Below, piece by piece: positions 29,108 to 40,151 of a stretch of 64,000 nucleotides of DNA. Made by a program: the position numbers and the translations under genes. Below the pieces are notes generated by a model that saw nothing but the letters and a program-made list of their open reading frames with translations, made no database searches and had not been told where the DNA came from. The DNA comes from SAR202 cluster bacterium bin90. Lineage in GTDB: Bacteria > Chloroflexota > Dehalococcoidia > Lucifugimonadales > JADFKI01. The stretch spans positions 36,595 through 100,594 of the forward strand of contig MPND01000011.1 in assembly GCA_002238855.1 (NCBI GenBank), read 5' to 3'. Numbering within the stretch: position 1 is the stretch's first letter; every line of letters begins with the position of its first letter.

Positions 29108-30922
29108 ATGGGAGCGCGTACCATGATGCGTAACTTCACTGGCATGGTCAGTTCGGTGATGAGCAGCCGTAACGGACATACCGAGCCTCCCATACGCGAT
29201 ATATGCCTGGTCTGCGATCAGAGCATGGCATTGTCCGACCTTTACGCAACCATGCGCGTCTGCCCGATATGCCGTTTCCACTACAGCCTGACGGCACGGG
29301 AGCGCATCGCCTCGCTGGCCGATGCAGAGAGTTTCAGAGAGATCAACCGTTCAGTCTCGTCACTTGACCCGCTTTCTTTCTCCTCAAGAGGGTCCTACAA
29401 GCAGCGCATTTTCAAGGACCAGCGTCGCACCGGACTCACCGAGGCGGTAGTAACCGGCAGGTGCTCCATCAGCGGCAGCCCAGTGATGTTGATCGCACTC
29501 GACTTCGGCTTCATGGGCGGCTCCATGGGCTGCGTCGTTGGGGAGAAGATAGCGCTGGCGCTCGAACAGGCGGCAAAGCGAAATCTGCCCGTCATCGCGG
29601 TTATCACCAGCGGCGGAGCGCGCTTCCAGGAAGGCGTGCTATCTCTGATGCAGATGGCTAAGACCTCTATTGCCGCGGTGCAGCTTGCCAAGAAGGGGCT
29701 TCCATTCATCGTAGTGCTTGCCAATCCAGCGACCGGCCAGGCATATGCCAGTTTCGCCAGCCTCGCGGATATCATCGTAGCCGAGCCGGAAGCTATTGTC
29801 GGTTTCTCATCGGTACGCGCTCTACAGGAAGCAGCCGACGACCCACTTCCACGCAGCTCGCAGACAGCCGAGGCGCACCTGCGCAGTGGACTGATTGACG
29901 GGATAGTTGACCGGTCGAAGCTGCGCACACTCATTGCTGTAATACTCGACAATCTTGGGCGGAAATACCGGCTAACCGCAGCCGAAAAGAGCCCAAAGCT
30001 TGCTATTGAACCCCAGAAAACGGAAGCCTGGGATTACGTCCGGCTGGCGCGACACGAGGACAGGCCCACTTCGTCAGACTACATTCGCAATATGTTCGGC
30101 AATTTCGTGGAGATCCATGGAGACCGGGCGAGTGAGGACGATGAATCCGTAATATGCGGCTTCGGTCAACTCGGCGGCCTGACTGTAATGGCGGTGGGAC
30201 AGGAACGCCTGAAGGATTCTGGCAAGGGAATCCCACCGAGCGGATTCCGCAAAGCCCAGAGAGCCTTCGACATGGCGGAGAAATTCAGCCTGCCTATCGT
30301 AACCTTACTCGACTCCACCGGCCCAGATGTCAGCCTCGAATCAGAGCAGCACGGGATGGGTGGCGCAATCGCTACCACCATCGCACGACTTAGCGGACTC
30401 AGCACGCCGACCATCGCCGTCGTCATTGGCGAGGGCGGCAGTGAGGCGGCTCTCGCATTTGGCGTTGCTGACAGGGTCCTGATGATGGAGAACGCGATCT
30501 ACTCCACCATTTCACCGGAAGGCGCAGCGGAGTTGATCTACCAGGACGAAGGGCGGGCCGACGAGGTAGCGGAGTCATTGAAGCTCACCGCGCACGATTG
30601 CCGCGAATATGGCATTGTTGACCTGCTCGTGCAGGAACCGCCGGGCGGCGCCCACACCGACCATGATGAATCCGCGCGGCAACTGAGGCGGGTGCTGCTG
30701 CAGGAAATGTCCGAAATTCAGTCGAAGTCGGCTCGCGGCCTGCTCAAGGACCGTTACAGGAAGTTCCGCAATATGGGCGAGTACAGCTCATACTTTCGTG
30801 CCGCAATCAACCGGGAAGCGAGCGCCTTGCAGGGCTTCGTGTCCAGCGGAGTCCGCCGCATAGCGCGCCGCCAGCACTCCGAACAGACGGAACCTCCGCA
30901 GAGCGCGGCGATGTTCGACTGA
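29108..30922 (+). CDS. accDA: acetyl-CoA carboxylase carboxyltransferase, fused beta-alpha (AccD-AccA)
   Basis: Zn ribbon CLVC...CPIC, GGARFQEG, then AccA-like IHGDRASEDDESVICGFGQLGG...PEGAAELIY. Confidence 0.93.
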   Translation: MGARTMMRNFTGMVSSVMSSRNGHTEPPIRDICLVCDQSMALSDLYATMRVCPICRFHYSLTARERIASLADAESFREINRSVSSLDPLSFSSRGSYKQRIFKDQRRTGLTEAVVTGRCSISGSPVMLIALDFGFMGGSMGCVVGEKIALALEQAAKRNLPVIAVITSGGARFQEGVLSLMQMAKTSIAAVQLAKKGLPFIVVLANPATGQAYASFASLADIIVAEPEAIVGFSSVRALQEAADDPLPRSSQTAEAHLRSGLIDGIVDRSKLRTLIAVILDNLGRKYRLTAAEKSPKLAIEPQKTEAWDYVRLARHEDRPTSSDYIRNMFGNFVEIHGDRASEDDESVICGFGQLGGLTVMAVGQERLKDSGKGIPPSGFRKAQRAFDMAEKFSLPIVTLLDSTGPDVSLESEQHGMGGAIATTIARLSGLSTPTIAVVIGEGGSEAALAFGVADRVLMMENAIYSTISPEGAAELIYQDEGRADEVAESLKLTAHDCREYGIVDLLVQEPPGGAHTDHDESARQLRRVLLQEMSEIQSKSARGLLKDRYRKFRNMGEYSSYFRAAINREASALQGFVSSGVRRIARRQHSEQTEPPQSAAMFD

Positions 30923-30945
30923 TAGCGTCCGTGGGCAAACGGATG

Positions 30946-31908
30946 TTATCGCAGTATGCCCTCTGACTCCAGCAAGGCACGAATCCGCGCGGTAGCGTCC
31001 GCGTCCACACCGGGCGTCGGCTTGCGAGGACGCATCCCCTCGAATCCCAACAGCCGCAGAGCCTCTTTGACACCGGGCGTGCCATACTTGATTATCGTGC
31101 GGTCGAGCTTGGAAGCAGAATCCTGCAATTCTCGCGCCCCTGCGAATTTCCCCTGCAAGCCGAGCGTCATGATATCCATGCACAGCTTTGGCGCGACATT
31201 TCCAAGCCACATGCACGCGCCATTCGCGCCCATCAGCGCGCCGTATGCGAGGAGGCCGCCGTTGCAAATCCAGAAACTTCGATCATCCGGCACTTCTGAG
31301 CGCACATACGCTTCAAAACGAAGGTCGTGATCGGTGATGTACCCAAAGACGTTGTCCATAGCGCACACGACGCCAAGCGTCTCCGGGGAAGCGGCGGGTA
31401 CACCGGTGAAGGTCTGATGAATGACTACAACGGGCAGCGGCGAGTTACCGGTTACGGCATCGAAATAGTCCTCGACGGCAGAATCGGACAATCCCCTGGG
31501 AACACGCACACGCACCATGTCTGCGCCTGCGTCGGCGTACGACTCCGCCAGGCGCAGCGTTTCGCGCGTGGAAGGGTTGTCGATGCCAGCTATGGTGAAC
31601 CGTTGACCACCGTGCGCCCGAGCCGCGACACGCACAATCTCGATGCGCTCCGCCTCACTGAGCGCCAGCTCCTCGCCGTTCGCGGTCGTCAGCACGAAGC
31701 CTGACAGTGGCGTTTCCAGCCAGCGTTCTATGTTGCGTTCCAGAGCGTCGAAATCAACCGAATCGTCCGCCTTGAATGGCGTCGGAGTGGGAGTGACTAC
31801 TATCGGGTCGGAGTCAGGTATGGGCAATTGCTGCTTTGCCTTCTTGCCTTTAGCGCCCAACCGCGAGCGTGCCACCGTGTGGGCTACGGCCGGACTCGAA
31901 CGCGGCAA
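30946..31908 (-). CDS. DapA-superfamily aldolase/lyase (dihydrodipicolinate synthase-like)
   Basis: [48 protein letters not shown]; true start probably internal (e.g. TTG at 31827), since the ORF overlaps leuD. Confidence 0.85.
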   Translation of the reverse strand: MPRSSPAVAHTVARSRLGAKGKKAKQQLPIPDSDPIVVTPTPTPFKADDSVDFDALERNIERWLETPLSGFVLTTANGEELALSEAERIEIVRVAARAHGGQRFTIAGIDNPSTRETLRLAESYADAGADMVRVRVPRGLSDSAVEDYFDAVTGNSPLPVVVIHQTFTGVPAASPETLGVVCAMDNVFGYITDHDLRFEAYVRSEVPDDRSFWICNGGLLAYGALMGANGACMWLGNVAPKLCMDIMTLGLQGKFAGARELQDSASKLDRTIIKYGTPGVKEALRLLGFEGMRPRKPTPGVDADATARIRALLESEGILR

Positions 31909-32470
31909 TGGAGTCTTCCTGCTCCAATGTTAGCCCGATGTCGTCCAGGCCGTTCAGCAGCAGGTAGCGACGGAATGCCTCAATCTCGAATGTTGCGGAA
32001 ATCTCCTCGTCGTTGTCCCACACACGCTGCCCGTCGAGGTCAACATTCAGCGTATAGCCGGGGGTATTCTCTGCTTTCTCCAGAATGCGCTCCACGACAT
32101 CTTCAGGCAATACTACCGGCAGCAAGCCGTTCTGGAAGCAGTTGTTGAAGAAGATGTCAGCAAAGCTCGGCGCGATCACGCATCGGAAGCCGTAGTCCTG
32201 CAGCGCCCAGGGCGCATGCTCGCGCGACGAACCGGAACCGAAGTTCCTGCCCGCGACGATAATTGACGAATTTTCATATCCCGGCTTGTTCAGGATGAAA
32301 TCAAGGTTCTTCGATCCGTCCTCGTTGAAGCGCCAGTCATTGAACAGGAACTGGCCGAAGCCCGTGCGCTCGATGCGCTTCAGGAACTGCTTGGGGATAA
32401 TCTGGTCGGTGTCAACATTGACACGGTTCAGCGGCGCGACAACGCCCTCGTGCTTTACAAATGCATCCAT
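31850..32470 (-). CDS. leuD: 3-isopropylmalate dehydratase small subunit
   Basis: [42 protein letters not shown]. Confidence 0.95.
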   Translation of the reverse strand: MDAFVKHEGVVAPLNRVNVDTDQIIPKQFLKRIERTGFGQFLFNDWRFNEDGSKNLDFILNKPGYENSSIIVAGRNFGSGSSREHAPWALQDYGFRCVIAPSFADIFFNNCFQNGLLPVVLPEDVVERILEKAENTPGYTLNVDLDGQRVWDNDEEISATFEIEAFRRYLLLNGLDDIGLTLEQEDSIAAFESGRSPHGGTLAVGR

Positions 32471-32496
32471 TTACACTACCTCTCGTCTTGTCTTGT

Positions 32497-32868
32497 TTAC
32501 CTGATAATTCCGCCGTCGCGCTGCAGGTTTCTGACATACGCGATAATCTCAGTAACTTCATCCTCCGACAGTCCGGGGACGGGCGCCATATCGCCGAACT
32601 CCCAGTGATGGGAGATAACGCCGTTCTTCACGGCATTCTGAAATGAAAAGTCCGGATGATGCCCCGGCTCGTATAGTCTGTGTACCAAGGGTGGTCCAGT
32701 ATTCGTGCCGTCTGCCATTTCGCCATGGCAGCGCGCGCAATTATCGGCAAAGAGTTGAGACCCGCCTAGCTGTTGTGGCTCTTCCGAACCGCATGCCAGA
32801 ATCAGAAACGATAACAACGCCAGAACTGGCGCAATAAGCGCACCACTCTTAAAGCCCTTCGAATTCAC
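32497..32868 (-). CDS. c-type cytochrome lipoprotein
   Basis: Lipobox FLILACG; CARCH haem motif; GDMAPVPGLSEDEVTEIIAYVRNLQ. Confidence 0.88.
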   Translation of the reverse strand: MNSKGFKSGALIAPVLALLSFLILACGSEEPQQLGGSQLFADNCARCHGEMADGTNTGPPLVHRLYEPGHHPDFSFQNAVKNGVISHHWEFGDMAPVPGLSEDEVTEIIAYVRNLQRDGGIIR

Positions 32869-32883
32869 GGTTCACCTGCTAAA

Positions 32884-34284
32884 CTACCACTCCCGTATAT
32901 CAACGAAGTGCCCGGCAATCGCAGCCGCAGCAGCCATTTCGGGGCTGACAAGGTGCGTGCGTCCGCCCTTGCCCTGCCGTCCCTCGAAGTTACGGTTCGA
33001 GGTGGATGCGCAGCGCTCGCCCGGCTGAATGATGTCCGGGTTCATGCCGAGGCACATGGAGCAGCCGGCAACCCGCCAGTCGAAACCGGCATCCGTAAAG
33101 ATAGCGTCCAATCCCTCGTCCTCAGCCTGCTTCTTGATTGCGGCGGAGCCCGGCACGACCATCGCGTACACGTTATCGTTGACCTTGCGTCCGCGCGCGA
33201 CCTCGGCGGCGGCGCGCAGGTCTTCTATGCGCGAGTTCGTGCAGGAGCCTATGAACACCCGGTCCAGTGTGATGTCCTGAATCGGCGTGTCCGGCTCAAG
33301 CCCCATGTACTGCAGCGCCCGAACTACGGACTCCTGGTCACCCGCATCCTCATATGAACTGGGATCAGGCACACGGCTGGTAACCCGGGCAACCATTCCG
33401 GGGTTCGTGCCCCAGGTTACATGCGGCTCCAGTGCCGAGCCATTAATCTCCACAAGACTGTCGTATTCAGCGCCCTCGTCCGTAGCAAGCTTGCGCCACT
33501 CTTCGACCGCGGCGTCGAAGTCGTCGCCTTGCGGCACCTGCGCCCGTCCGCGCATATACTCGAATGTGGTGTCGTCGGGGGCGATCATGCCCGCGCGCGC
33601 GCCGCCTTCGATGGACATGTTACATACGGTCATTCGCCCTTCCATCGACATGGAGCGAATCACCTCGCCGGTGTATTCGATCACATGGCCCGTCGCCCCC
33701 GCAACGCCAATCTTGTCGATGATGCTGAGTACGACATCCTTCGCCGTAACGCCCACGGACAGCTTGCCGTTTACGCGAACTTCCATCGTCTTGGGCTTGA
33801 ACTGGCGCAGGGTCTGCGTGGCGAGAACATGCTCCACTTCCGATGTGCCAATGCCCATAGCGAACGCGCCGAATGCGCCGTGCGTCGAGGTGTGGCTGTC
33901 GCCGCATACAATGACCTTGCCCGGCTGCGTGTAACCCTGCTCAGGCCCTATGACATGAACAATGCCCTGAAGCGGGCTGAACCTATCGTATAGCGTTATG
34001 CCGAAGTCCTCGCAGTTCCTGTCTAGAGCATCCAACTGCGCCTTCGCGATAGGATCGGTGATGGGCCGGGAAAGTTCCCATGTGGGCGTATTGTGGTCTG
34101 CGGTTGCGATGGTCAGTTCCGGGCGACGCACCTTACGACCTGACATTCGCAGCCCTTCAAACGCCTGCGGCGAAGTAACTTCGTGAACAAGGTGCAGGTC
34201 AACATACAGGATAGTCGGCTGTCCCGTCTCTTCGTGGACGACATGGCTGTCCCATAGCTTTTCGAACATTGTCTTTGGTGGCAT
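32884..34284 (-). CDS. leuC: 3-isopropylmalate dehydratase large subunit
   Basis: [60 protein letters not shown]. Confidence 0.96.
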   Translation of the reverse strand: MPPKTMFEKLWDSHVVHEETGQPTILYVDLHLVHEVTSPQAFEGLRMSGRKVRRPELTIATADHNTPTWELSRPITDPIAKAQLDALDRNCEDFGITLYDRFSPLQGIVHVIGPEQGYTQPGKVIVCGDSHTSTHGAFGAFAMGIGTSEVEHVLATQTLRQFKPKTMEVRVNGKLSVGVTAKDVVLSIIDKIGVAGATGHVIEYTGEVIRSMSMEGRMTVCNMSIEGGARAGMIAPDDTTFEYMRGRAQVPQGDDFDAAVEEWRKLATDEGAEYDSLVEINGSALEPHVTWGTNPGMVARVTSRVPDPSSYEDAGDQESVVRALQYMGLEPDTPIQDITLDRVFIGSCTNSRIEDLRAAAEVARGRKVNDNVYAMVVPGSAAIKKQAEDEGLDAIFTDAGFDWRVAGCSMCLGMNPDIIQPGERCASTSNRNFEGRQGKGGRTHLVSPEMAAAAAIAGHFVDIREW

Positions 34285-34316
34285 TTTTCTTGAAAACCTC
34301 GCGTTCTTTACATTCT

Positions 34317-34343
34317 TGAGGGCGGCGTTTTATGCCGCCCTCA
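34317..34343. terminator. hairpin between leuA and leuC
   Basis: TGAGGGCGGC-GTTTTAT-GCCGCCCTCA. Confidence 0.45.
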
Positions 34344-34368
34344 TTTATCTGCAATCCAGTGCGCTACG

Positions 34369-35928
34369 CTAGGAAATGGGCACTTCCTCAGTCGGGCGCA
34401 AATCCTCAGTGGCCATGAGTCGGTTCAGAGCGTTCATGTACGCCTTCGCACTCGCCACGATTATATCTGTGTCCGAGCCGCGCCCGACATAGGCATGCTC
34501 GTCCTTCTCGATGCGGATCGTAACATCGCCAAGGGCATCTATGCCTTCGGTTACGGCGTCCACGCGGTACTCCGTCAGTCTGTTCGGCACATCGATAATC
34601 CGATTAATCGCCTTGTACACGGCGTCGATCGGACCGGTGCCGGTTGCGGCGTCCGTTTGCGAGTTGTCGTCGCTATCGACCAGTGTAACCGTCGCGGTGG
34701 GGACATCGTGATTCCCGCAAGTTACCTGCACGTGCTCCAGAGAATAGACGGCAGGCACATCTGCGATTCGGCGCTGGCTGGACATTAGCGCAACCAGGTC
34801 CGCGTCCGTTACCTCCGGCTTGCGGTCTGCGAGATTCTTGAACAGTTCAAATGCCTCGTTCAACTCCTCCTGGTCCAGGTGATAGCCCAGCTCGTCAAGG
34901 CGGGAACGCAACCCCGCCCTGCCACTGAGCTTGCCCAGCACCAGTTCGTTGCTCGGCCAACCGATGGACTGCGGATCCATAATCTCGAAGGTGGTGCGCT
35001 CCTTCAGCACGCCATCCTGGTGAATGCCGGATGCGTGGCGGAAGGCGTTCGCGCCCACGACCGCCTTGTTCGGCTGCACCGCAAAGCCGGTAATGTCGCT
35101 GACGAGCCTGCTGGTGCGGTATATCTGGCGCGTGTTGATGTTAGTATCAACGCCGTACATGTCCTTGCGGGTCTCCAGCGCCATGATGACCTCTTCGAGA
35201 GCGGCGTTGCCGGCGCGCTCGCCCAGACCGTTGATGCAGCCCTCGACCTGTCGTGCTCCCTCGGCCACGGCAGCGAGGCTGTTGCCGACGGCCTGACCCA
35301 GATCGTTATGGCAGTGTACGCTCAGCGTTGCCTGGTCGATATTCGGCACATTCTCCTTGATCAGACGGATGCGCTCGCGGAACTCCCAGGGCATCACATA
35401 GCCAACAGTGTCGGGAATGTTGATAGTGTTCGCGCCTGCGGCTATCGCGCCCTCCAGCATCTTGTAGAGGTACTCGATGTCCGTGCGCGTCGCGTCCATC
35501 GGCGAGAACTCCACATCGTCGCAGTAGCTCTTCGCGCGCTCAACGGACGCAATCGCCATATCCATGACCTCTTCGGGGTTCTTCCGAAGCTGGTTCATTA
35601 TCTGCACATCAGAACTGGATATGAACACATGGATGCGCGGCCGTTCGGCATCCTTAATCGCCTCCCACGCGGCGTCCACATCGGGCAGCACGCAGCGGGC
35701 GAGCGACGCGATAACGGGGCGCCGCACCTCGCGGGCAATCTCCTGCACAGCCTGGAAGTCGCCGGGTGAACTCGCAGCGAATCCCGCCTCGATCACATCA
35801 ACGCCCAGCCTGTCGAGCTGTCGCGCAATTTCCAGCTTCTCCTGCGTGGTCAGCCCGATGCCAGCGGACTGCTCGCCGTCTCGGAGTGTAGTATCGAAAA
35901 TAATAACTTTGTCGTCAGACATCTTCAT
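34369..35928 (-). CDS. leuA: 2-isopropylmalate synthase
   Basis: IFDTTLRDGEQSAGIGL, SVHCHNDLGQAVGNSLAAVAEGARQVEGCINGLGERAGN, ASGIHQDG. Confidence 0.96.
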   Translation of the reverse strand: MKMSDDKVIIFDTTLRDGEQSAGIGLTTQEKLEIARQLDRLGVDVIEAGFAASSPGDFQAVQEIAREVRRPVIASLARCVLPDVDAAWEAIKDAERPRIHVFISSSDVQIMNQLRKNPEEVMDMAIASVERAKSYCDDVEFSPMDATRTDIEYLYKMLEGAIAAGANTINIPDTVGYVMPWEFRERIRLIKENVPNIDQATLSVHCHNDLGQAVGNSLAAVAEGARQVEGCINGLGERAGNAALEEVIMALETRKDMYGVDTNINTRQIYRTSRLVSDITGFAVQPNKAVVGANAFRHASGIHQDGVLKERTTFEIMDPQSIGWPSNELVLGKLSGRAGLRSRLDELGYHLDQEELNEAFELFKNLADRKPEVTDADLVALMSSQRRIADVPAVYSLEHVQVTCGNHDVPTATVTLVDSDDNSQTDAATGTGPIDAVYKAINRIIDVPNRLTEYRVDAVTEGIDALGDVTIRIEKDEHAYVGRGSDTDIIVASAKAYMNALNRLMATEDLRPTEEVPIS

Positions 35929-36137
35929 CTCCTGTCGGTTATCGGTGTTCGGTAGTCAGTCGTTGCACGATGAACGCCGACTACCCAAGGACAACGCAGT
36001 CCGCCAGACCGAGCATTGCCATAACCCGATCATAGTGGCGAACTGCGAAGGATGCCTCCATGCGGTTCATATCATTGTCTCCCTGTAGTCAGTGACTTCT
36101 GTTGGTTATCAAGATCATTCGCGCAGCTATCGAATCC

Positions 36138-36770
36138 TCACGAACATAAGGGAAGGCCGTAGTCCTTCAGTATGTCCCGCAACGCCTCCACACCTTCGCT
36201 CATCTCGTACTCGACACCATTGATGCCTACGCTCTGCGCTGCGGCTACATTCCGCTCCCTGTCATCTATAAATAGAAGTCGCTCAGGAGCGTAAGGCAGC
36301 GACTTCAACACGGCATGGAAGTAGCCTGTGTCCGGTTTCATTGCTCCCAGTCTGCACGAATAGAATTCGCCGTCGAAAATACCTGAGTATCCAAAGACCT
36401 CCGACATATACCGTGCCCGATACTCATGCTGATTTGTCGCAAGATAAGCGGGCACTCCCGACTTTCTCAGGGACCGAACTACCTCGATAGACTCAGGATT
36501 CATCGCAACAATTTTCGTATGCGTCTCTATCGCATGGTCAACGCTGAAAGGCGACTGCCACCTTTTCAGGACTTCAGCGACAGTGTCTGCAAGATCGGCA
36601 TCTCCCCTCAAGCAGGGTGTCTCTGCCCTGAAGAAGTCCTGTAGAAACTCCTCATTTGGCGTCGCCGACCCGTCAAGCGTTGCGACTTTCTCACGACCGC
36701 CTTCCACCGGCTCCTGCAAGACGCCGTCAGCATCAAAGAGCACAGCTTGTATGTTCAACGCCTGACTCAC
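36138..36770 (-). CDS. HAD-superfamily hydrolase
   Basis: VLFDADGVLQ, YLATNQ, KPDTGYFHAVL, LFIDDRERNVAAAQSVGING. Confidence 0.92.
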   Translation of the reverse strand: MSQALNIQAVLFDADGVLQEPVEGGREKVATLDGSATPNEEFLQDFFRAETPCLRGDADLADTVAEVLKRWQSPFSVDHAIETHTKIVAMNPESIEVVRSLRKSGVPAYLATNQHEYRARYMSEVFGYSGIFDGEFYSCRLGAMKPDTGYFHAVLKSLPYAPERLLFIDDRERNVAAAQSVGINGVEYEMSEGVEALRDILKDYGLPLCS

Positions 36771-36785
36771 AGTATCGCTGTTACC

Positions 36786-37784
36786 TTAATCCACATCCTG
36801 CAGGAACGGCATCATCGCGCGCAGTTCCTTGCCAACCTCTTCGATGGGGTGAGCAGCGTTCTCGTCGCGCATGCGGTAGAAGGTCGGGCGGCCCTCGTCG
36901 TTTTCCGCGATCCACTCGCGGGCGAAGCTGCCGTCCTGGATGCGCGCCAGCACTTCCTTCATGTTCTCCTTGACCGACTCGTCAACCACGACCGGCCCGC
37001 GCGTGTAGTCGCCGAACTCTGCCGTGTCGCTGACCGAATAGCGCATATAACCCATGCCGCCCTGGTACAACAGGTCAACGATGAGCTTCAGCTCGTGCAT
37101 GCACTCGAAATAAGCCGATTCCGGCTGGTAGCCTGCCTCGATTAGCGTCTCGTACGCAGCCTTGACCAGCGCGGTAACGCCCCCGCAGAGTACCGCCTGC
37201 TCGCCGAACAGGTCAGTCTCCGTCTCTTCCTTGAAGGTCGTGTCCAGCACACCGGCTCGCGTACAGCCAACGCCCCGCGCGTATGCCAATCCAATGGCAT
37301 GCGCGTTGCCGGTTGCGTCCTGATGCACTGCGAGCAGACCCGGCACGCCTGAGCCCTTCGTGAAGACCTCGCGCATGCGGTGTCCGGGAGCCTTGGGAGC
37401 GACCATCGACACATCCACGCCCTCGGGCGCCTGGATTGTGTCGTAGTGGATGTTGAAGCCGTGGGCGAACATAAGCGTCTTGCCCGGCAGCATGTGCTGC
37501 TGAATGGACTCCCTGTACACTTCGGATTGCAGGTGGTCGGGAATCAGCATCATGATGATGTCCGACTGCTCAGCGACCTCGGCAACCATGCCGACTTTCA
37601 GCCCGTCCGCTTCAGCCTTGGCTATGCTGCTGCTGCCCTCGTACAGGCCGACCATCACGTCCAGCCCGTTGTCGTGCAGGTTGAGCGCGTGGGCGTGACC
37701 CTGGCTGCCGTAGCCGATTATGCCGAAGGTCTTACCGTCCACCAGCGACATATCGGCATCCGATTCGTAGTACATCTTTGCCAT
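36786..37784 (-). CDS. ilvC: ketol-acid reductoisomerase
   Basis: [65 protein letters not shown]. Confidence 0.97.
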   Translation of the reverse strand: MAKMYYESDADMSLVDGKTFGIIGYGSQGHAHALNLHDNGLDVMVGLYEGSSSIAKAEADGLKVGMVAEVAEQSDIIMMLIPDHLQSEVYRESIQQHMLPGKTLMFAHGFNIHYDTIQAPEGVDVSMVAPKAPGHRMREVFTKGSGVPGLLAVHQDATGNAHAIGLAYARGVGCTRAGVLDTTFKEETETDLFGEQAVLCGGVTALVKAAYETLIEAGYQPESAYFECMHELKLIVDLLYQGGMGYMRYSVSDTAEFGDYTRGPVVVDESVKENMKEVLARIQDGSFAREWIAENDEGRPTFYRMRDENAAHPIEEVGKELRAMMPFLQDVD

Positions 37785-37825
37785 TTAGTTCTTTCCTTTC
37801 AGGTCGATTAGTTTTCGTAGTTCGC

Positions 37826-38416
37826 CTACACACTTCCGGTTTCTGTGAATGTAGGTCTTCTGGAGCTGCCGCCATTTCTCCTGCCGCCATTTCTCCTGCC
37901 GCTGCCACTGCTATTGCTATCCATGCCTCGTGTCATCGCCACGATGCCGGTCCGCATCACTTCCAACACGCCATAAGGACCAAGCAGGTTCTGCAGAGCG
38001 TCCACTTTCTCCTCGTCGCCCACGACCTCCACTATCAGGCTTTCGCTGGAGACATCAATGACATGAGCGCGGAACAGGTCAACAATCTGCATCACATCGC
38101 TTCTTGTCTGCGAGGTGGTCTGAACTCGCATCAGCGCAAGCTCGCGCGCAACGGCATTGTCTTCAGATATGTCCGATACCTTGATGACATCTATCAGCTT
38201 GTGCAGGTGCTTAGTAACCTGCTCCACGGTGCGGCTGTCGCCTTCGACCACGAAGGTCATACGCGACAGGTTCGGAATCTCGCTGTTGCCCACGGCAAGG
38301 CTGGATATGTTGAATCCACGCCGCCTGAACATGCTGGCGACGCGGTTCAGCACGCCGGGCTTGTCCTCGACGAGCGCCGTTATCGTATGCCTGTTGGCTT
38401 CTGCTATCATCGTCAT
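37826..38416 (-). CDS. ilvN: acetolactate synthase small subunit
   Basis: HTITALVEDKPGVLNRVASMFRRRGFNISSLAVGNSE (ACT domain); ATGA overlap with ilvB. Confidence 0.95.
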   Translation of the reverse strand: MTMIAEANRHTITALVEDKPGVLNRVASMFRRRGFNISSLAVGNSEIPNLSRMTFVVEGDSRTVEQVTKHLHKLIDVIKVSDISEDNAVARELALMRVQTTSQTRSDVMQIVDLFRAHVIDVSSESLIVEVVGDEEKVDALQNLLGPYGVLEVMRTGIVAMTRGMDSNSSGSGRRNGGRRNGGSSRRPTFTETGSV

Positions 38417-40113
38417 CCGCTAACCTCCTGGAACACGGGAGACGGCTCCTCGATGAGCTGCTGTATTGACATTCCCGCCGGTATCATCGGGTACACGTTG
38501 TCGTCGTTCTCGATTACGAAGTCAACGATTACGGGGCCCGGATGAAGCATCGCTCGCTCAATCGCCGCGCTCACCTGGTTCTTCTCCGTTACGCGGATGC
38601 CAAGCATGCCAAAAGCCTGTGCCAGTCTCACGAAGTCCGGATTGCCGCTGTACACTGTTGCGACATGGTCCTTCTCGTAGAAGAAGTCCTGCCACTGCCG
38701 TACCATGCCCAGCGAGTTGTTATTCATTATGGCGAACTTGACGGGGATGTTGTTCTCAACCATCGTCGCGAGTTCCACCATCGTCATCTGGAAACCACCG
38801 TCTCCGGCGACCGACCATACGACGCGGTCTTCCGCGCCAACCTGAGCACCCATCGCACCCGGCACCTCGTAGCCCATCGCACCCGATCCGCAGGACGATA
38901 CCAGCGAGTTGGGCTGCTTGAACGAATAATACTGTGCCGCCCACATCTGGTGCTGCCCAACGCCCGTGACGATAACCGCGTTACCGTTTGTCGCTTCGTC
39001 TATCGCCTGCACTACATACCGCATCTCAAGGCTGACGGAAGTGTCCGCCCCAAGCAGCGGGTGCTCGCGCCGCAGTTCGTCTATCCGTGCAAGCCAGTCA
39101 CCGTGCAAGAGCGGCTTCACGCGCTTGTTCAGCGCCTGCAATACGAGCTTGATGTCCCCAACGATTGGTACATCCACATCAATGTTCTTGCCAATCTCAG
39201 ACGGATCGATGTCTACATGAATTTTCTTGGAGTTGACCGCGAATGTGCTGGTGTCTCCTGTTATCCGGTCATCGAAGCGCATCCCCAGCGCAATCAGCAG
39301 GTCGGATTCCTCGATGGCAAGGCTGGCATACGCCATGCCGTGCATGCCGGGCCAGCCGGCAGACAGCACATGCCCGGTCGGGAATCCGCTGACGCCAAGC
39401 AGCGTTGTTACAACCGGTATCTGAGCCTTCTCCGCAAGTTCCAGCAGCTCGTCGTAAGCTCTAGATAGGATGACACCGTGTCCGGCGAGGATCACTGGAC
39501 GCTCTGCCTTCTCGATGAGGTTCGCGGCGCGCCTCACCTGCCCCGAGTGCGGCCTAAGCGTAGGCTTGTATCCCGGCAGGTCGATCTCTTCCGGATATTC
39601 GAACTCCGCGACCTCCGTGAACACATCCTTGGGTATATCAACAAGCACGGGACCCGGCCGACCCGTATTGGCGATGTAGAACGCCTCCTTGATTACCCGT
39701 GGAATCTCGGATGCGTGCATCACAAGATAGTTGTGCTTCGTTATCGGCAGCGTGATCCCCGTCGTGTCGCACTCCTGGAAGGCATCGGTGCCGATGGCAG
39801 CCCTGCCGACCTGCCCGGTGATGACGACCATCGGAACGGAGTCCATCTGCGCTGTGGCAATACCCGTCACAAGGTTAGTCGCGCCGGGTCCGGAGGTCGC
39901 CCACGCGACACCCGGCCGCCCTGTAACGCGCGCGTAGCCGTCGGCGGCATGCGCCGCGCCCTGCTCGTGGCGCACCAGGATGTGACGTAGCGCCGGGAAC
40001 TCGGGCAATGTCTGGTACAAGGGCAGTATCGCCCCGCCCGGAAGCCCGAATATAACATCCACGCCTTCACGAATGAGGCTCTCGCAGACCATCTGCCCGC
40101 CATTCATTTTCAT
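38413..40113 (-). CDS. ilvB: acetolactate synthase large subunit
   Basis: ThDP enzyme motifs: EGVDVIFGLPGGAILPLYQ, EQGAAHAADGYARVTGRPGVAWATSGPGATN, GDGGFQMTMVELAT; start at 40113 (ORF extends upstream into the T-box leader). Confidence 0.96.
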   Translation of the reverse strand: MKMNGGQMVCESLIREGVDVIFGLPGGAILPLYQTLPEFPALRHILVRHEQGAAHAADGYARVTGRPGVAWATSGPGATNLVTGIATAQMDSVPMVVITGQVGRAAIGTDAFQECDTTGITLPITKHNYLVMHASEIPRVIKEAFYIANTGRPGPVLVDIPKDVFTEVAEFEYPEEIDLPGYKPTLRPHSGQVRRAANLIEKAERPVILAGHGVILSRAYDELLELAEKAQIPVVTTLLGVSGFPTGHVLSAGWPGMHGMAYASLAIEESDLLIALGMRFDDRITGDTSTFAVNSKKIHVDIDPSEIGKNIDVDVPIVGDIKLVLQALNKRVKPLLHGDWLARIDELRREHPLLGADTSVSLEMRYVVQAIDEATNGNAVIVTGVGQHQMWAAQYYSFKQPNSLVSSCGSGAMGYEVPGAMGAQVGAEDRVVWSVAGDGGFQMTMVELATMVENNIPVKFAIMNNNSLGMVRQWQDFFYEKDHVATVYSGNPDFVRLAQAFGMLGIRVTEKNQVSAAIERAMLHPGPVIVDFVIENDDNVYPMIPAGMSIQQLIEEPSPVFQEVSG

Positions 40114-40151
40114 ATATCGAATACCTCCATTGTTAGCTGACAAATGCCAAC

